DNA of 64,000 nt from Rhabdophis nuchalis (taxonomy: Eukaryota > Chordata > Lepidosauria > Squamata > Natricidae): the NCBI GenBank assembly GCA_039707465.1, contig CM077643.1:330046419-330110418 (forward strand). The letters run 5' to 3'. The notes under the pieces were generated by a model. That model searched no databases, was not told where the DNA came from, and saw only the letters and a program-made list of their open reading frames with translations. The position numbers and the translations under genes are program-made. Below are positions 33,297 to 44,083 of this stretch, piece by piece (the first letter of the stretch is position 1; every line of letters begins with the position of its first letter).

Positions 33297-33650
33297 TATT
33301 TTCAACCAACACAACATGTACACACCCTTTAAGCCCCAAAATACACTAAGACAGAAGCTTGTCCAACCCAAGGATATAACACCCAGACACATTGAGCAAT
33401 GTGATATATGCAGTACAATGCAGTGAGATATGTGCAGATCTATATATTGGAGAAGCAAAACAACCAGTTCACAAACAATGACTTCCAGAGAGAATGCTAA
33501 TATCCAGATGACTGCAAGAAATATATCAATTTTCCTCCATTCAGTCAGAACTGAAGAAGCTTCTTGGGTGAGAAGTAAAATGCCTTCAAGAAAAAAACAA
33601 AGAAAGTCCAGTTGCCTTTTGAAAAAGCACTTTTGGGATGACCTCGAGGT
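33297..33650 (+). mobile_element. Penelope-like element, GIY-YIG end
   Basis: Frame-broken text around 33400-33480 gives cysteine-containing sequence then LYIGEAKQPV-like residues, as in the GIY-YIG endonuclease of Penelope-like elements, followed by the tail TCTTGGGTGAGAAGTAAAATG and GAAAAAGCACTTTTGGG. It resumes the element broken at 27940. Confidence 0.65.
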
Positions 33651-33791
33651 GGGGTATTGTGAATAGAATATGGCTTTGTGAAACCAGAGCCATCAACCAC
33701 AAGAAAGACCAAGGAACTGTGAGTAGACTGGTTATTTGGAATCTCTGGATAAGATGAGGATGGGAGATCACCATATTCACCATGTGCTCTT

Positions 33792-34735
33792 GATGATTCT
33801 TGATCTTCATCAATGATTTGGATGAGGGGATAAATGGGGAACTCATCAAATTTGCAGACGACACCAAGCTGGCAGGAATAGCCAACACTCCAGAAGATAG
33901 GCTTAAGATACAGAAGGATCTTGACAAACTTGAACATTGGGCACTATCTAATAAAATGAAATTCAATTGTGAAAAAAGTAAAGTTCTACATTTAGGCAAG
34001 AAAAACAAAATGCACAGGTACAGTATAGGTGGTACCTTGCTCAATAGTAGCAACTGTGAGAGGGATCTTGGAATCCTAGTGGACAACCATTTAAATATGA
34101 GCCAGCAGTGTGCAGCAGCTGCCAAAAAAGCCAACACAGTTCTAGGCTGCATAAACAGAGGGATAGAATCTAGATCACGTGAAGTGTTAATGCCACTGTA
34201 TAGTGCCTTGGTAAGGCCAAACGTGGAATACTGCATACAGTTTTGGTCACCACGATGTAGAAAAGACGTGGAGACTCTGGAAAGAGTGCAGAGAAGAGCA
34301 ACCAAGATGATTAGGGGACTGGAGACTAAAACATATGAAGAACGGTTGCAGGAGCTGGGTATGACTAGTTTGATGAAGAGAAGGACCAGGGGAGACATGA
34401 TAGCAGTGTTCTGATATCTCAGAGGGTGCCACAAAGAAGAGGGAGTCAAACTATTCTCCAAGGCACCTGGGGGCAGGACAAGAAGCAATGGGTGGAAACT
34501 AATCAAGGAGAGAAGCAACTTAGAACTAAGGAGAAATTTCCTGACAGAACAATTAACCTCTGAAACTGCTTGCCTCCAGAAGTTGTGAATGCCCCAACCC
34601 TGGAAGTCTTTAAAAAGATGTTAGATAGCCATTTGTCTGAAATGGTATAAGGTTCCTGCCCATGCAGGGGGTTGGACTAGAAGACCTACAAGATCCCTTC
34701 CAACTCTGCTATTGTATTGTATTGTATGATTGCTC
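33792..34735 (+). mobile_element. CR1 with RT C-terminal half
   Basis: Open frame 33800-34414 encodes CR1 RT from the catalytic box (LIKFADDTKLAG) through KVLHLGKKNKMHRYSIGG, EYCIQFWSPRCRKD and RRATKMIRGLETKTYEE. The 3' UTR ends GGGTTGGACTAGAAGACC and CTGCTATTGTATTGTATTG. One of the better preserved CR1 copies; 5'-truncated. Confidence 0.88.
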
Positions 34736-35560
34736 CTTATCAATTGATATAATTTTCCTTCTTTATTGTGGCATTATCATTATAGCTTGTCACATGACTA
34801 GCCAGAGGTTTGGACTGGATTTGCCATTTTTATCCATGTATCAATTATTTCCCAAGAACCTGAGAGGCAGATGTTAACCTTCTATGAGTTTGAGTGCTGG
34901 GAATCAACACGATCAGTTACCTTGCTCTTATAATTGCGGTGGACCTTTTTAAAGCACAATAAATCTGCAAATCTCACTTTCTAATCCCCTTTCTTGGATG
35001 AGAAGTGAAACATTTTCAAAGTCCCAGAGCACTTTAATTTCTTTGTTTTCTACTAATTGTCTATTTTGCGGTCCCATTAGTTCTTAATTCCACACAAATA
35101 GCATTTCTTGCAGATTTCCCAACACCATTTTTGTTATTTTATTAAGTTGTTGTTTGTAGTCAACAACAGGATCTTAGTGAACTTGTTTGTAGTCAACAAC
35201 AAGATTTGTGATATTCTTGCAGCAGTTAACTAGGTAATCCACTGTAGCTTCATTGCAGAGGGAGTAATTACTATCTGTTGCTGTTTTCGTTTATCCTTGC
35301 CTTTTTCCCTTGCCAAATAAATCTTAATATTGTTTTATTTAATTCTTTAAAGTATTTTTCCCCAGCTTTATCATTATTGTTTGAAATAGATATAATAGTC
35401 TCAGTACGATATTCATTTTTATAGTTGCTATTCTTCCTGTCAACGACAATTGCAAGGTTTTCCACTTCTCCAAGTCTGTTTTAATTTGTTGAGTCAGTTT
35501 TTACTATAGTAATTATCATCTTTAATGGTTGCATATCTTGCCGTTAATTAGTTTCCTAGG

Positions 35561-36575
35561 TGTTGAAAGAAATGACCATCTGGGTTCAGTTCCAAGTGGG
35601 AAGAAAGACACTGGAAACATGGAGACTGCTTGGAAAGATGGTTTACTGGTGAACAGGACCACATGGTTTGAGATCCTGAGCAAAAGAAAAAGGAATAGAT
35701 GCTGAGAATGCCTGGATTTTATGCCCTCTGTTGGACTTTGAATTTGAGCTTGTGTTCTGTTTGGTTGTCAGACTCTCATGGGGCCATGCATGGGTAACTT
35801 TGTAGGTTGTCTGTGTCCCAGGCTTGGTTGAGCCTTGCTGTGTGATGATGTAGGCTTTTGGCAATTCCTATCATGGCTCTGCTTGAAGGAGGTAGATCTT
35901 TGTTATGTAAAATAGACTGGGCCAGGTCTTAATGGCCCATTAACAAAGGTGGTGGGGGAAGAGTTTCTGCCTTCCTTTTAGGGGAAATATTCTGCCCTTT
36001 TAATATTTCCTAAAATATTTCATTTTTCTAGTAGAGGGGTGGGTGCTACCTTCCTACATAGGTGTTGTGGCCCAGCCAGCTCCGGATGAGCTGCTGATGG
36101 ACTCTTCTAGTGAGGAGTCCTATGAGTCTGCTCTGGAGGAGGAGGGAGACGTTGAGGAAGCAGAGAGCCTGGTTGGTCACCTGGGTTGGTCACCTGGGTT
36201 GGTCACCTGGGTCTTGGAGTAGTGGGGAGGATCAGGGCCAGTTTGTCCCTGATTCTAGATTGTGCAGGGCTGAGAAGAGGAGGCAACAATTACGCAGGAA
36301 GCGAGCTTGGAGGCCCTGAATTGGATGGTTGAATGGCCCCTCCCAAGAGAGTTTATAAGGAAGTCTGTGAGGAGGAGTCATTTGCAGGGAACAACATTGA
36401 CAACACTTTCTTGTAAATTCTGGTTAGTCGCGTCTGAACAATCTTTGTCTTTGTTACGTGACATTAAGACTCTCAGTCACGGAGATAGTGGCAAGCAGTC
36501 AAGGAGATAGTGGCAAGCAGCCAAGGGACATAGTGGCAAGCAGCCAATCTTGTATCCGTCGGTGGGGGCAGAACA
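35561..36575. mobile_element. Solo LTR, about 1 kb, in the L1
   Basis: Begins TGTTGAAAGAAATG and ends GGGGGCAGAACA. The L1 reads CCTAGG to the left and TATAGG to the right at one codon (KYLGN), so TAGG may be the target duplication. It contains GTTTATAAGGAAG (TATA-like) near 36353 and tandem GGTTGGTCACCT and GATAGTGGCAAGCAGYCAA units. No internal coding region. The retroelement class is uncertain. Confidence 0.5.
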
Positions 36576-37710
36576 TATAGGTATTTAACTTTCTTGACTA
36601 TCTGAATATCTATCTCCTTCATTAACCTTTTTCTGTGTATCTTAAGATTTTTAACTACAAAATTAATTTTTTCTTTATTTTCAGTCCTGCAACTTTACCA
36701 TATTCTTCTATTTTTTTTGATTAATTTGAGGCCAGTTTCTTGTGGATCTTCCAAGATGGAAACCAAATCATCTCCGAACACCTATAGTTTGCATTTTTCC
36801 TTTTTTCTTTCCATACCTTTCTTTGTCTTGTCTAACAGTTCTGTTCAACACTTCCAGTGTCAATATAAATAGTAGAGGGGATAGTGAACATCCTTGTCTT
36901 GTACCTTTTTTATATGAAAATTCTCTGACACATCTCCATTTACTATCACCTTTGCTATTTGCTTATATTGCCTTAATCATGTTGATGAATCTCTCACTAA
37001 AGACCATAAATTTTAGTTGTAATAACATAAATTGCCAATTAATGTTATCAAATGCTTTCTGTGTGTCTAATAAAATCAATGCCTTTTGTTTTCCAGGATG
37101 TGCTTCATAGCACTCCAGTGTGTTTAAGATCATTCTCATATTATTTTTAATCTGTCTCTTAGGTAAAAAAAATCCATTCTGGTCTGAATGTATACATTCA
37201 TTCAAAACCCTTTTTAATCTCTGCTATTATTGAAGCATATATTTTATAATCAGTATTCAATCTATATAAATAAAAATATAAAATAGTTTGTACGAATCCA
37301 CTAATCTCAAAAACTACTGGACCGATTTACCTCAATTTTTCACACAATGTTCACAAGGACTTCGGATAATAGAATACCAACTCATTTTGTGCCTAGCACA
37401 CATGTATCGTGTGCAAAGTACACACATGTAAAATGTACTCAGTGAAAATGTGAGAATTCCCTGTAGCCACGACCATCAGGCTGCTTTTCAACTGTCAGTG
37501 TTGGAAGAGGCCTCATATGGAGGCCTCTTAGGGCCAAAAAGGCACTGGGATAGCAAACTCCCAGATGGCCCACAGAGAGAGGGCGGGAGGAGAAATACTG
37601 CTCAAGACTGTTCTCTGAGGTAAAAACACGGAGGCAGGCAGCTGCTTTAAACTGTTTAATACGAACTGAACCAAACTGTAACAAAAACCACCCATCTGAC
37701 AGCAAATACA

Positions 37711-38056
37711 GTTTAATAAAAGAGGGACTAGGGGAGACATGATAGCAGCCTTCCAATATCTCAGGGGTTGCCCCAAAGAAGAGGGAGTCAAACTATTCAA
37801 GGCACCTGGGGGCAGAACAAGAAGCAATGGGTGGAAACTAATCAAGGAGAGAAGCAACTTAGAACTGAGGAGAAATTTCCTAACAGTTAGAACAATTAAC
37901 CTGTGGAACAGAAGTTGCCTCCAGAAGTTGTGAATGCCCCAGCACTGGAAGTCTTTAAGAAGATGTTGGATAGCCATTTGTCTGAAACAGTATAGGGTTT
38001 CCTGCCTACGCAGTGGGTTGGACTAGATGACCTCCAAGGTCCCTTCCAACTCTGCT
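37711..38056 (+). mobile_element. CR1 3' fragment 1 in the Helitron
   Basis: From TTTAATAAAAGAGGGACTAG to CTGCTATTGTATTATTG. The preceding bases are AAATACAG, the same as before fragment 2. Confidence 0.82.
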
Positions 38057-38116
38057 ATTGTATTATTGTATTACAGTAGGTAGATAGAGAGGGGAATAGA
38101 GAGACAGGGAGAAATA

Positions 38117-38805
38117 CAGTTTAATAAAAAGAAGGACTAGGAGAGACACGATAGCAGCCTTCCAATATCTCAGAGGGTGCCACCAAGAAGAGGGAGTCAA
38201 ACTATTCTCCAAAGCACCTGAGGGCAGAACAAGAAGCAATGGGTGGAAACTAATCAAAGAGAGAAGCAACTTAGAACTGAGGAGGAATTTCCTGGCAGTT
38301 AGAACAATTAACCAGTGGAACAGAAGTTGCCTCCAGAAGTTGTGAATGCCCCAACACTGCAAGTCTTTAAGAAGATGTTGGATATCCATTTGTCTGAAAT
38401 GGTATAGGGCAGTGATGGCTAACCTTTTTTGGCTCGCGTGCCAAAAGCAGGGGGAGTGCAGGGGCGATGTGCACAGGTGTGCCACATCCATAATGCTATG
38501 TGCATGACCCCTGCATTTGGCATGCTTTTAACGTCCTCCCCAGGCTCCAGAGACTTTATAGGAAGGCTGTTTTCACCCTCCCCCCACCTGCAAGGGCAAA
38601 AAATGGGCTCAAAAGAAGGCCTAAATCAGCTGGCCAGGGCACACATGCACACTGAAGCTGACAGGGCAATGCCTTGCATGCCCTAAGAAATGGTTCCGTG
38701 TGCCACCTGTGGCACCCGTGCCATAGGTTCACCATCATGGTGAACCTATGGCAGTTGGACTAGATAACCTCCAAGGTCCCTTCCAACTCTGCTATTGTAT
38801 TATTG
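38117..38805 (+). mobile_element. CR1 3' fragment 2 with hAT insertion
   Basis: Same start (TTTAATAAAAAGAAGGACTA) and same end (CTGCTATTGTATTATTG) as fragment 1, separated from it by one minisatellite unit. Interrupted at 38413-38757. Confidence 0.8.
38413..38757. mobile_element. hAT element (CAGTGATGGCTAACC family)
   Basis: Left end CAGTGATGGCTAACCTTTTT, right side GGCACCCGTGCCATAGGTTC and CACCATCATGGTGAACC. Related to 42725-43102. The exact right end and duplication are unclear. Confidence 0.6.
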
Positions 38806-39685
38806 TATTATCGTAGGTAGGTAGATAGAGGGATAGATAGGGAGGGAGAAATGAGGTAGGTAGGTAGGAAGGTAGAGAGGGTGATAGATAGAGAGAGAAA
38901 TACTGTAGGTAGGTAGGTAGGTAGGTAGGTAGGTAGGTAGGTAGAGGGAGAAAGGAAGAAATATAGTAGGTAGGTGGGTGGATAGATAGGGAGAAATACA
39001 GTAGGTAGGTAGGTAGGTAGGTGGGATAGATAGATAGGGAGAAATACAGTAGGTAGGTAGGTAGAGGGATAGAGAGAGAGAGAAATACAGTAGGTAGGTA
39101 GGTAGAGGGAGAAAGGAAGAAATATAGTAGGTAGGTAGGTAGGTGGATAGATAGGGAGAAATACAGTAGGTAGGTAGGTAGAGGGATAGAGAGGGAGAAA
39201 TACAGTAGGTAGGCAGGTAGGTAGATAGGGGGATAGATAGAGAGGGAGAAATACAGTAGGTAGGTAGGTAGAGGGAGAAAGGAAGAAATATAGTAGGTAG
39301 GTAGGTAGGTAGGTGGATTGATAGGGAGAAATACAGTAGGTAGGTAGGTAGAGGGATAGAGGGGGAGAAATACAGTAGGTAGGCAGGTAGGTAGATAGGG
39401 GGATAGATAGAGAGGGAGAAATACAGTAGGTAGGTAGGTAGGTAGGTAGGTAGGTAGGTAGGTAGGTAGGTAGAGGGAGAAAGGAAGAAATGCAGTAGGT
39501 AGGTAAGTAGAGGGATAGACAGGGAGAAATACCCTAGGTAGGTAGGTAGGTAGGTGTATAGATAGATAGGGAGAAATACAGTAGGTAGGTAGGTAGGTAG
39601 GTAGAGGGAGAAAGGAAGAAATGCAGTAGGTAGGTAAGTAGAGGGGTAGACAGAGAGGGAGAAATACCATAGGTAGGTAGGTAAT
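38806..39685. repeat. GGTA/GATA minisatellite, left block
   Basis: Units of about 60-100 bp built from (GGTA)n, GAGGGATAGA, GAGAGGGAGAAATACAGTAG. The 292-aa minus-strand frame made of YLPT repeats is a translation of this array, not a gene. Confidence 0.9.
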
Positions 39686-39702
39686 AATATTTAATAATAA
39701 TA

Positions 39703-42187
39703 TTTAATATTTATAAAACCGCACCCTCTCCCCACAGGGACTCGGGGCGGTGCATAGGTAGAATAAAAACAACAAATACATACAAACAATTCTAAAAACA
39801 AATTAAACATAACCTGCGCTCAAATTTCCCCATTAAAACTAAGCAGTACTAATTTCCCAATAAAAACCCCAAAGACAGAGAGACTTATCCTAGGCCGGCC
39901 AGACAGAAAAAGTGAGTTTTTAATTTAAGACGGAAGGAGCGGAGGTCCATGGTCGTCCTGATATCGGGGGGAAGGTCGTTCCAGAGGGCCGGGCCCGCCA
40001 CAGAGATTGCCCTTCCCCTGGGTGTCGCCCGCTGACAATGTCTAATGGACGGCACCCGGAGAAGTCCCTCTCTGTGGGAGCGAATCGGCCGTGAGGATGT
40101 ATGAGGCAGGATCCGATCCCGCAGATAGCTAGGTCCCGAGCCATGGAGCGCTTTAAAGATGATAATTAACACCTTGAAGCGCACCCGGAAGACGACAGAT
40201 AGCCAGTGCAGCTCGCGCAAGAGCAGTGTTACATGGGTAAACCTAGCGGTTCCCATAATTGCTCGCGCGGCTGCGTTCTGGACTAGCTGAAGTCTCTGGG
40301 TGCACCTCAAAGGGAGCCCCATGTAGAGAGAGTTACAATAGTCCAGTCGGGATGTCACGAGCGCATGAGTGACTGTGCGCAGGGCGTCCCGATCCAATAG
40401 GGGGCGCAATTGGCGAACCAGGCGAACCTGGTAAAACACCCTCCTGGCCACGGCTGTCACTTGATCTTCCATGGACAGCCGGGAATCCAGGAGGACACCC
40501 AAATTGCGCGCCCCATCCACAGGGGCAAGATGTTCGCCCCCTATGGCCAGCGATGGAATGAGCTGGTTGAATCGGGCAGCCGGAAACCACAGCCACTCGG
40601 TCTTGGTCGGGTTGAGCCTAAGTCCGTTACTTCCCATCCAGATCCGCACGGCTTCCAGGCACTGGCACATCACCGCTACGGCATCGTTGGGGTGGTTTGG
40701 GGTAGATATATACAACTGAGTGTCATCAGCGTATAGATGGTATTCTACCCCAAAACCACGGATGATCTCACCCAGCGGCTTCATGTATGTGTTAAACAGG
40801 AGAGGCGAGAGGACCGACCCCTGAGGCACCCCACAAGTGAGTGGTCTCGAGGTCGACCTCTGCCCCCCTGTCAACACAAATTGCGATCGGCCAGAGAGGT
40901 AGGAGGAGAACCACCGTAAAACGGCGCCTCCCACTCCCAACCCCCCCAGCCGATGCAATAGGATACCATGGTCGATGGTATCGAAAGCCGCCGAGAGGTC
41001 TAATAGGACCAGGATGGAGGAACAACCCCCATCTCTGGCCCTCCAGAGATCATCAACCAACGCGACCAATGCCATCTCGGTGCTGTGCCCGGGCCGAAAG
41101 CCGGACTGGCGCGGATCTAGATAGTCAACTTCGTCCAGGTGATGGGGAAACTGTTGTGCCACCACACTCTCAACAACCTTCGCCAGAAAGGGAAGGTTGG
41201 AGACTGGACGGTAGTTGTTTAAAAGAGCTGGATCCAAAGAGGGCTTCTTAAGGAGGGGCCTCACCATAGCTTCTTTTAGGGAAGCAGGCAAGGAACCCTC
41301 ACTTAAGGATGCGTTGACAACCTCTTGGAGCCAGCCTCGTGTCACCTCCCAGGATGCCAGTGCAAGCCAGGAGGGGCACGGGTCCAATAAACATGTGGTG
41401 GCTCGCAGTCGCCCACGTAACCTGTCCATATCATCAGAAGTAACGGAGTCAAACTCCTCCCAAACAAGATCTGTCTCGTGGCATCCCACTGGGCCATCAA
41501 TGGAGGGTAGCCCGTTCTGTATCTGAGCGGTTTTCTCCTGCAGAAAAGTCACAAATTCCTCTGCTCTACCCTGTACCGGGGCTTCCCGCACCCTTTGTTG
41601 AAGTAGGGAGCGGGTCACCCTAAACAGGGCGGCAGGGCGGTTTTCTGCGGATGCTATGAGAGTAGCACAATGATGGCGTTTGGCCACTCTCAGCGCCACA
41701 ATGTAAGTCCGTAAATGGGCTCTTACCTGTGTCCAGTCAGATTCAGATCGGGTAGACCTCCATCTTCCCTCTAGGCATCTCTTGCGGCGTTTCATCACCC
41801 GCAGTTCTTCGGTAAACCAAGGGGCCAGCGTGGTTCGCCGCCGCAAGAGAGGCCGCAAGGGCGCGACCCGATCCAAGGCTCCCACGGCCGCACTATTCCA
41901 TGCGGCCGTGAGGTCCTCTATCGGGGCACGGGTCAGGGGTACAGGAAATGGCCCAAGCGCCGTCTGGAACCCATCCGGGTCCATCAAGCGCCTGGGGCGG
42001 TACCAGATTGGAGATTCTGGTTCCGCCTCCCCGCGGAGGGGAGCAGCGGTCGGAAAGTCGAGCCGGAGAAGTGAGTGGTCTGACCATGACAAGGGCGTGA
42101 TGACTATATCCCCTATACCCAGATCACTCTTCCATTGGCCAGAGACAAAGATGAGATCCGGCGTATGTCCACCCTCGTGAGTGGGGC
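39703..42187 (-). mobile_element. L2 copy C with long intact frame
   Basis: 3' end at 39703 (ATAAAACCGCACCCTCTCC, GGGACTCGGGGCGGTGCAT), 5' truncation near 42187 inside the endonuclease domain. It lies within the minisatellite, which continues on both sides with GGTAGGTAGG. The intact frame and closeness to copies A and D point to recent activity. Confidence 0.9.
39885..42185 (-). CDS. L2 ORF2: endonuclease end and reverse transcriptase, open
   Basis: Open from about 42185 to the stop at 39885, roughly 765 codons (735 from the first internal ATG at 42092). It starts with the last endonuclease block (GGHTPDLIFVSGQWKSDLG, SWSDHSLLRLDF, carrying the SDH motif), then a linker rich in arginine (RPLLRRRTTLAPWFTEEL), then the [56 protein letters not shown], and the C-terminal [12 protein letters not shown] onward. 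The native start is missing, so the copy cannot make a full protein. Confidence 0.88.
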   Translation of the reverse strand, partial: PTHEGGHTPDLIFVSGQWKSDLGIGDIVITPLSWSDHSLLRLDFPTAAPLRGEAEPESPIWYRPRRLMDPDGFQTALGPFPVPLTRAPIEDLTAAWNSAAVGALDRVAPLRPLLRRRTTLAPWFTEELRVMKRRKRCLEGRWRSTRSESDWTQVRAHLRTYIVALRVAKRHHCATLIASAENRPAALFRVTRSLLQQRVREAPVQGRAEEFVTFLQEKTAQIQNGLPSIDGPVGCHETDLVWEEFDSVTSDDMDRLRGRLRATTCLLDPCPSWLALASWEVTRGWLQEVVNASLSEGSLPASLKEAMVRPLLKKPSLDPALLNNYRPVSNLPFLAKVVESVVAQQFPHHLDEVDYLDPRQSGFRPGHSTEMALVALVDDLWRARDGGCSSILVLLDLSAAFDTIDHGILLHRLGGLGVGGAVLRWFSSYLSGRSQFVLTGGQRSTSRPLTCGVPQGSVLSPLLFNTYMKPLGEIIRGFGVEYHLYADDTQLYISTPNHPNDAVAVMCQCLEAVRIWMGSNGLRLNPTKTEWLWFPAARFNQLIPSLAIGGEHLAPVDGARNLGVLLDSRLSMEDQVTAVARRVFYQVRLVRQLRPLLDRDALRTVTHALVTSRLDYCNSLYMGLPLRCTQRLQLVQNAAARAIMGTARFTHVTLLLRELHWLSVVFRVRFKVLIIIFKALHGSGPSYLRDRILPHTSSRPIRSHREGLLRVPSIRHCQRATPRGRAISVAGPALWNDLPPDIRTTMDLRSFRLKLKTHFFCLAGLG

Positions 42188-42199
42188 CTCGAATTACTT

Positions 42200-42470
42200 G
42201 GGTAGGTAGGTGTATAGATAGATAGCGAGAAATACAGTAGGTAGGTAGGTAGGTAGGTAGGTAGAGGAATAGAGAGAGAGGGAGAAATACAGTAGGTAGG
42301 TAGGTAGGTAGAGGGATAGAAGGGGAAATACAGTAGGTAGGTAGGTAGGTAGAGGGATAGAGGGGGAAATACTGTAGGTAGGTAGAGAGAGAGAGAGATA
42401 GGGAGAAATACGATAGGTAGGTAGGTAGAAGGATAGATAGAGAGGGAGAAATACAGTAGGTAGGTAGGTT
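42200..42470. repeat. GGTA/GATA minisatellite, right block
   Basis: Same unit as 38806-39685; the L2 splits the two blocks. Confidence 0.9.
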
Positions 42471-42724
42471 GGGGGTTATATGGTGGTTGTGTGTATGTGT
42501 GCAGGTGTAGATCTACACACAGATTGGTTGGCCATTTAACCAGACTGGGCCACAGCAACGCGTGGCCGGGTATAGGTAGTAAAGATATATATCTATAGCT
42601 TTTTTATCTGCATTAAGTCTGAATCTTCTTTTGATATTAGGGTAATATTTGTTTCCATTCAAGAATGGTACCTTTGCTTCTAACAATACTTCATTATAGA
42701 CTTCCCACATTGATTGACCTAAAG

Positions 42725-43102
42725 CAATGATGGCGAACCTTTTTAGGCTCATGTGCCATAAGAGGGGGGAGCGCAGGGGGGGTAACCCCCCGGGAGGCCC
42801 TCTAGAGGCTTCAGGAGCTTCCCTGATGGCTCCAGAGGACTAAAAATGACTAAGTGACTTCCGGTTTGCTTGTAGGGTCGTTTTTAGTCCTCCGGAGCCT
42901 TCAGGGAAGCTTCTGAAGCCCTCAGAGGGCCTCTGGGGGGGGGGGACTGTTTTTACCCTCCCCAGGCTCCTATAAAGTCTGGGGAGGGCAAAAAATGGCT
43001 TTATAAATGGCTGAATCAGCTCACAGGGCAACGCCTTGCGGGCCCTGCCAAATGGCTCCATGTGCCATCTGTGGCACACGTGCCATAGTTTCACCATCAC
43101 TG
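42725..43102. mobile_element. hAT element in the L1
   Basis: Ends CAATGATGGCGAACC and TTTCACCATCACTG. Flanks ACCTAAAG (42717-42724) and GCCTAAAG (43103-43110) match at 7 of 8. The interior has imperfect repeats of CCTCTAGAGGCTTCAGG-like sequence. Non-coding. Confidence 0.8.
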
Positions 43103-43180
43103 GCCTAAAGTATCTTCTAAATATTTATAAGTTCTGCCAGGAGCCCATCTGTTCCTAGTGTTTTATTATTCTTTTGCCTC

Positions 43181-44083
43181 TTTTTTTTAATATAGAAAAA
43201 GTTTTATTGAGTTTTACAATTTTTTTTAACAAAAAAGGGTAAGGTAAGGTGAATTAAAAAGATATTTTGAGAACCTTCATGTCGGAAACGTTGGCCCTCC
43301 CGGGCTTCTTAACAAGACATTGATAATACATTTTTCAATAATACAACAAGGTGAAGATAAATGTATATATATAAATTCTGAATTCTATGCTGGCAGTCAT
43401 GTACAAACATCCAAACAAAAATTATACTGTATTAATAAAAATAAAAATAAAAGTCATTTTTTAGATCTAAGTCTCTTGGCAATTGTGTCTTCTTGTTCTC
43501 CTTCCTGGCCCCCAGCGGGCGGGGCCGTGGCCCCCTCCGTCCCCCCTGAATCTTCCCCCAGGATAGAGGAATGTTTTTTAAGAAAGGCATCCGCCTCAAC
43601 AACTGTTTTAATCCTTACTCTTCCTCCATCCCAGAACACCAACATCCCTTCTGGCATCGCCCACTTAAACCAAATCCCGCGGTTAAACAATTTTTTAGAT
43701 AAGAAGGAATATTTCCGTCTCATCTCTCTAATCTTTTTTGGGATCTGCTTCAAGATGGCGACTTCCTTTTGTTGGTAAATTAACGGACCCTCCCTCTGCG
43801 CCTTCAAGATTCCCTCCCTTGTCGACCTTCTAACAAATTTAATATGAATCTCTCTGGGTACTTCATTCATCCTGGCATATGCTGAATTTATTCTGTAAAC
43901 TAGGTCAATGTCCCCCCTGATCTCATCTTTGGATTTTTTTTAATAGTCTGCTAAAATTGTACTCATGAGATCAGGAAGGCATTCACCAGTTTCCTCCAAA
44001 ATATTCTGAAATCTTAAAAAATAAGACATCCTTTCAAAATCCATCCTAGACATATGACCAGACAAATCTCCAATTTCAGCCTC
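43181..44083 (-). mobile_element. ORF1-only LINE, copy 2 (5'-truncated)
   Basis: Same 3' UTR and ORF1 as copy 1. The 3' part of ORF1 is open at 43454-43870; upstream a T-run at 43929-43941 breaks the frame. Truncated in the coiled coil at about 44083. GCCTCTT occurs on both sides (43176 and 44079 region), a possible 7-bp duplication within the L1. Confidence 0.82.

Larger units (their letters stand above)
37261..42579 (+). mobile_element. Helitron, 5.3 kb, loaded with other repeats
   Basis: 5' end TCTATATAAATAAAAATA with the typical CTCAAAAACTACTGGACCGA shortly after. 3' end has the hairpin GGCCAC-AGCAACGC-GTGGCC (42548-42567), then GGGTATAGGTAG, terminal GTAG where CTAG is usual. It sits between A (37260) and T (42580), and removing it rejoins the L1 codons for YISLLNTDYKIYA exactly, with no duplication, as Helitrons do. 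Contents: two CR1 3' pieces, a hAT, GGTA minisatellite and a 2.5-kb L2. No Rep/helicase is present, so it is non-autonomous. Confidence 0.85.

Noticed and set aside
38792..39670. 292-aa minus-strand frame of YLPT/FLPL repeats
   Set aside because: It is the translation of the GGTA/GAGA minisatellite; period and sequence follow the DNA repeat.
38806..39685. CRISPR-like spaced repeats
   Set aside because: Spacing is irregular, the spacers are themselves GGTA/GATA repeats and the context is vertebrate nuclear DNA.
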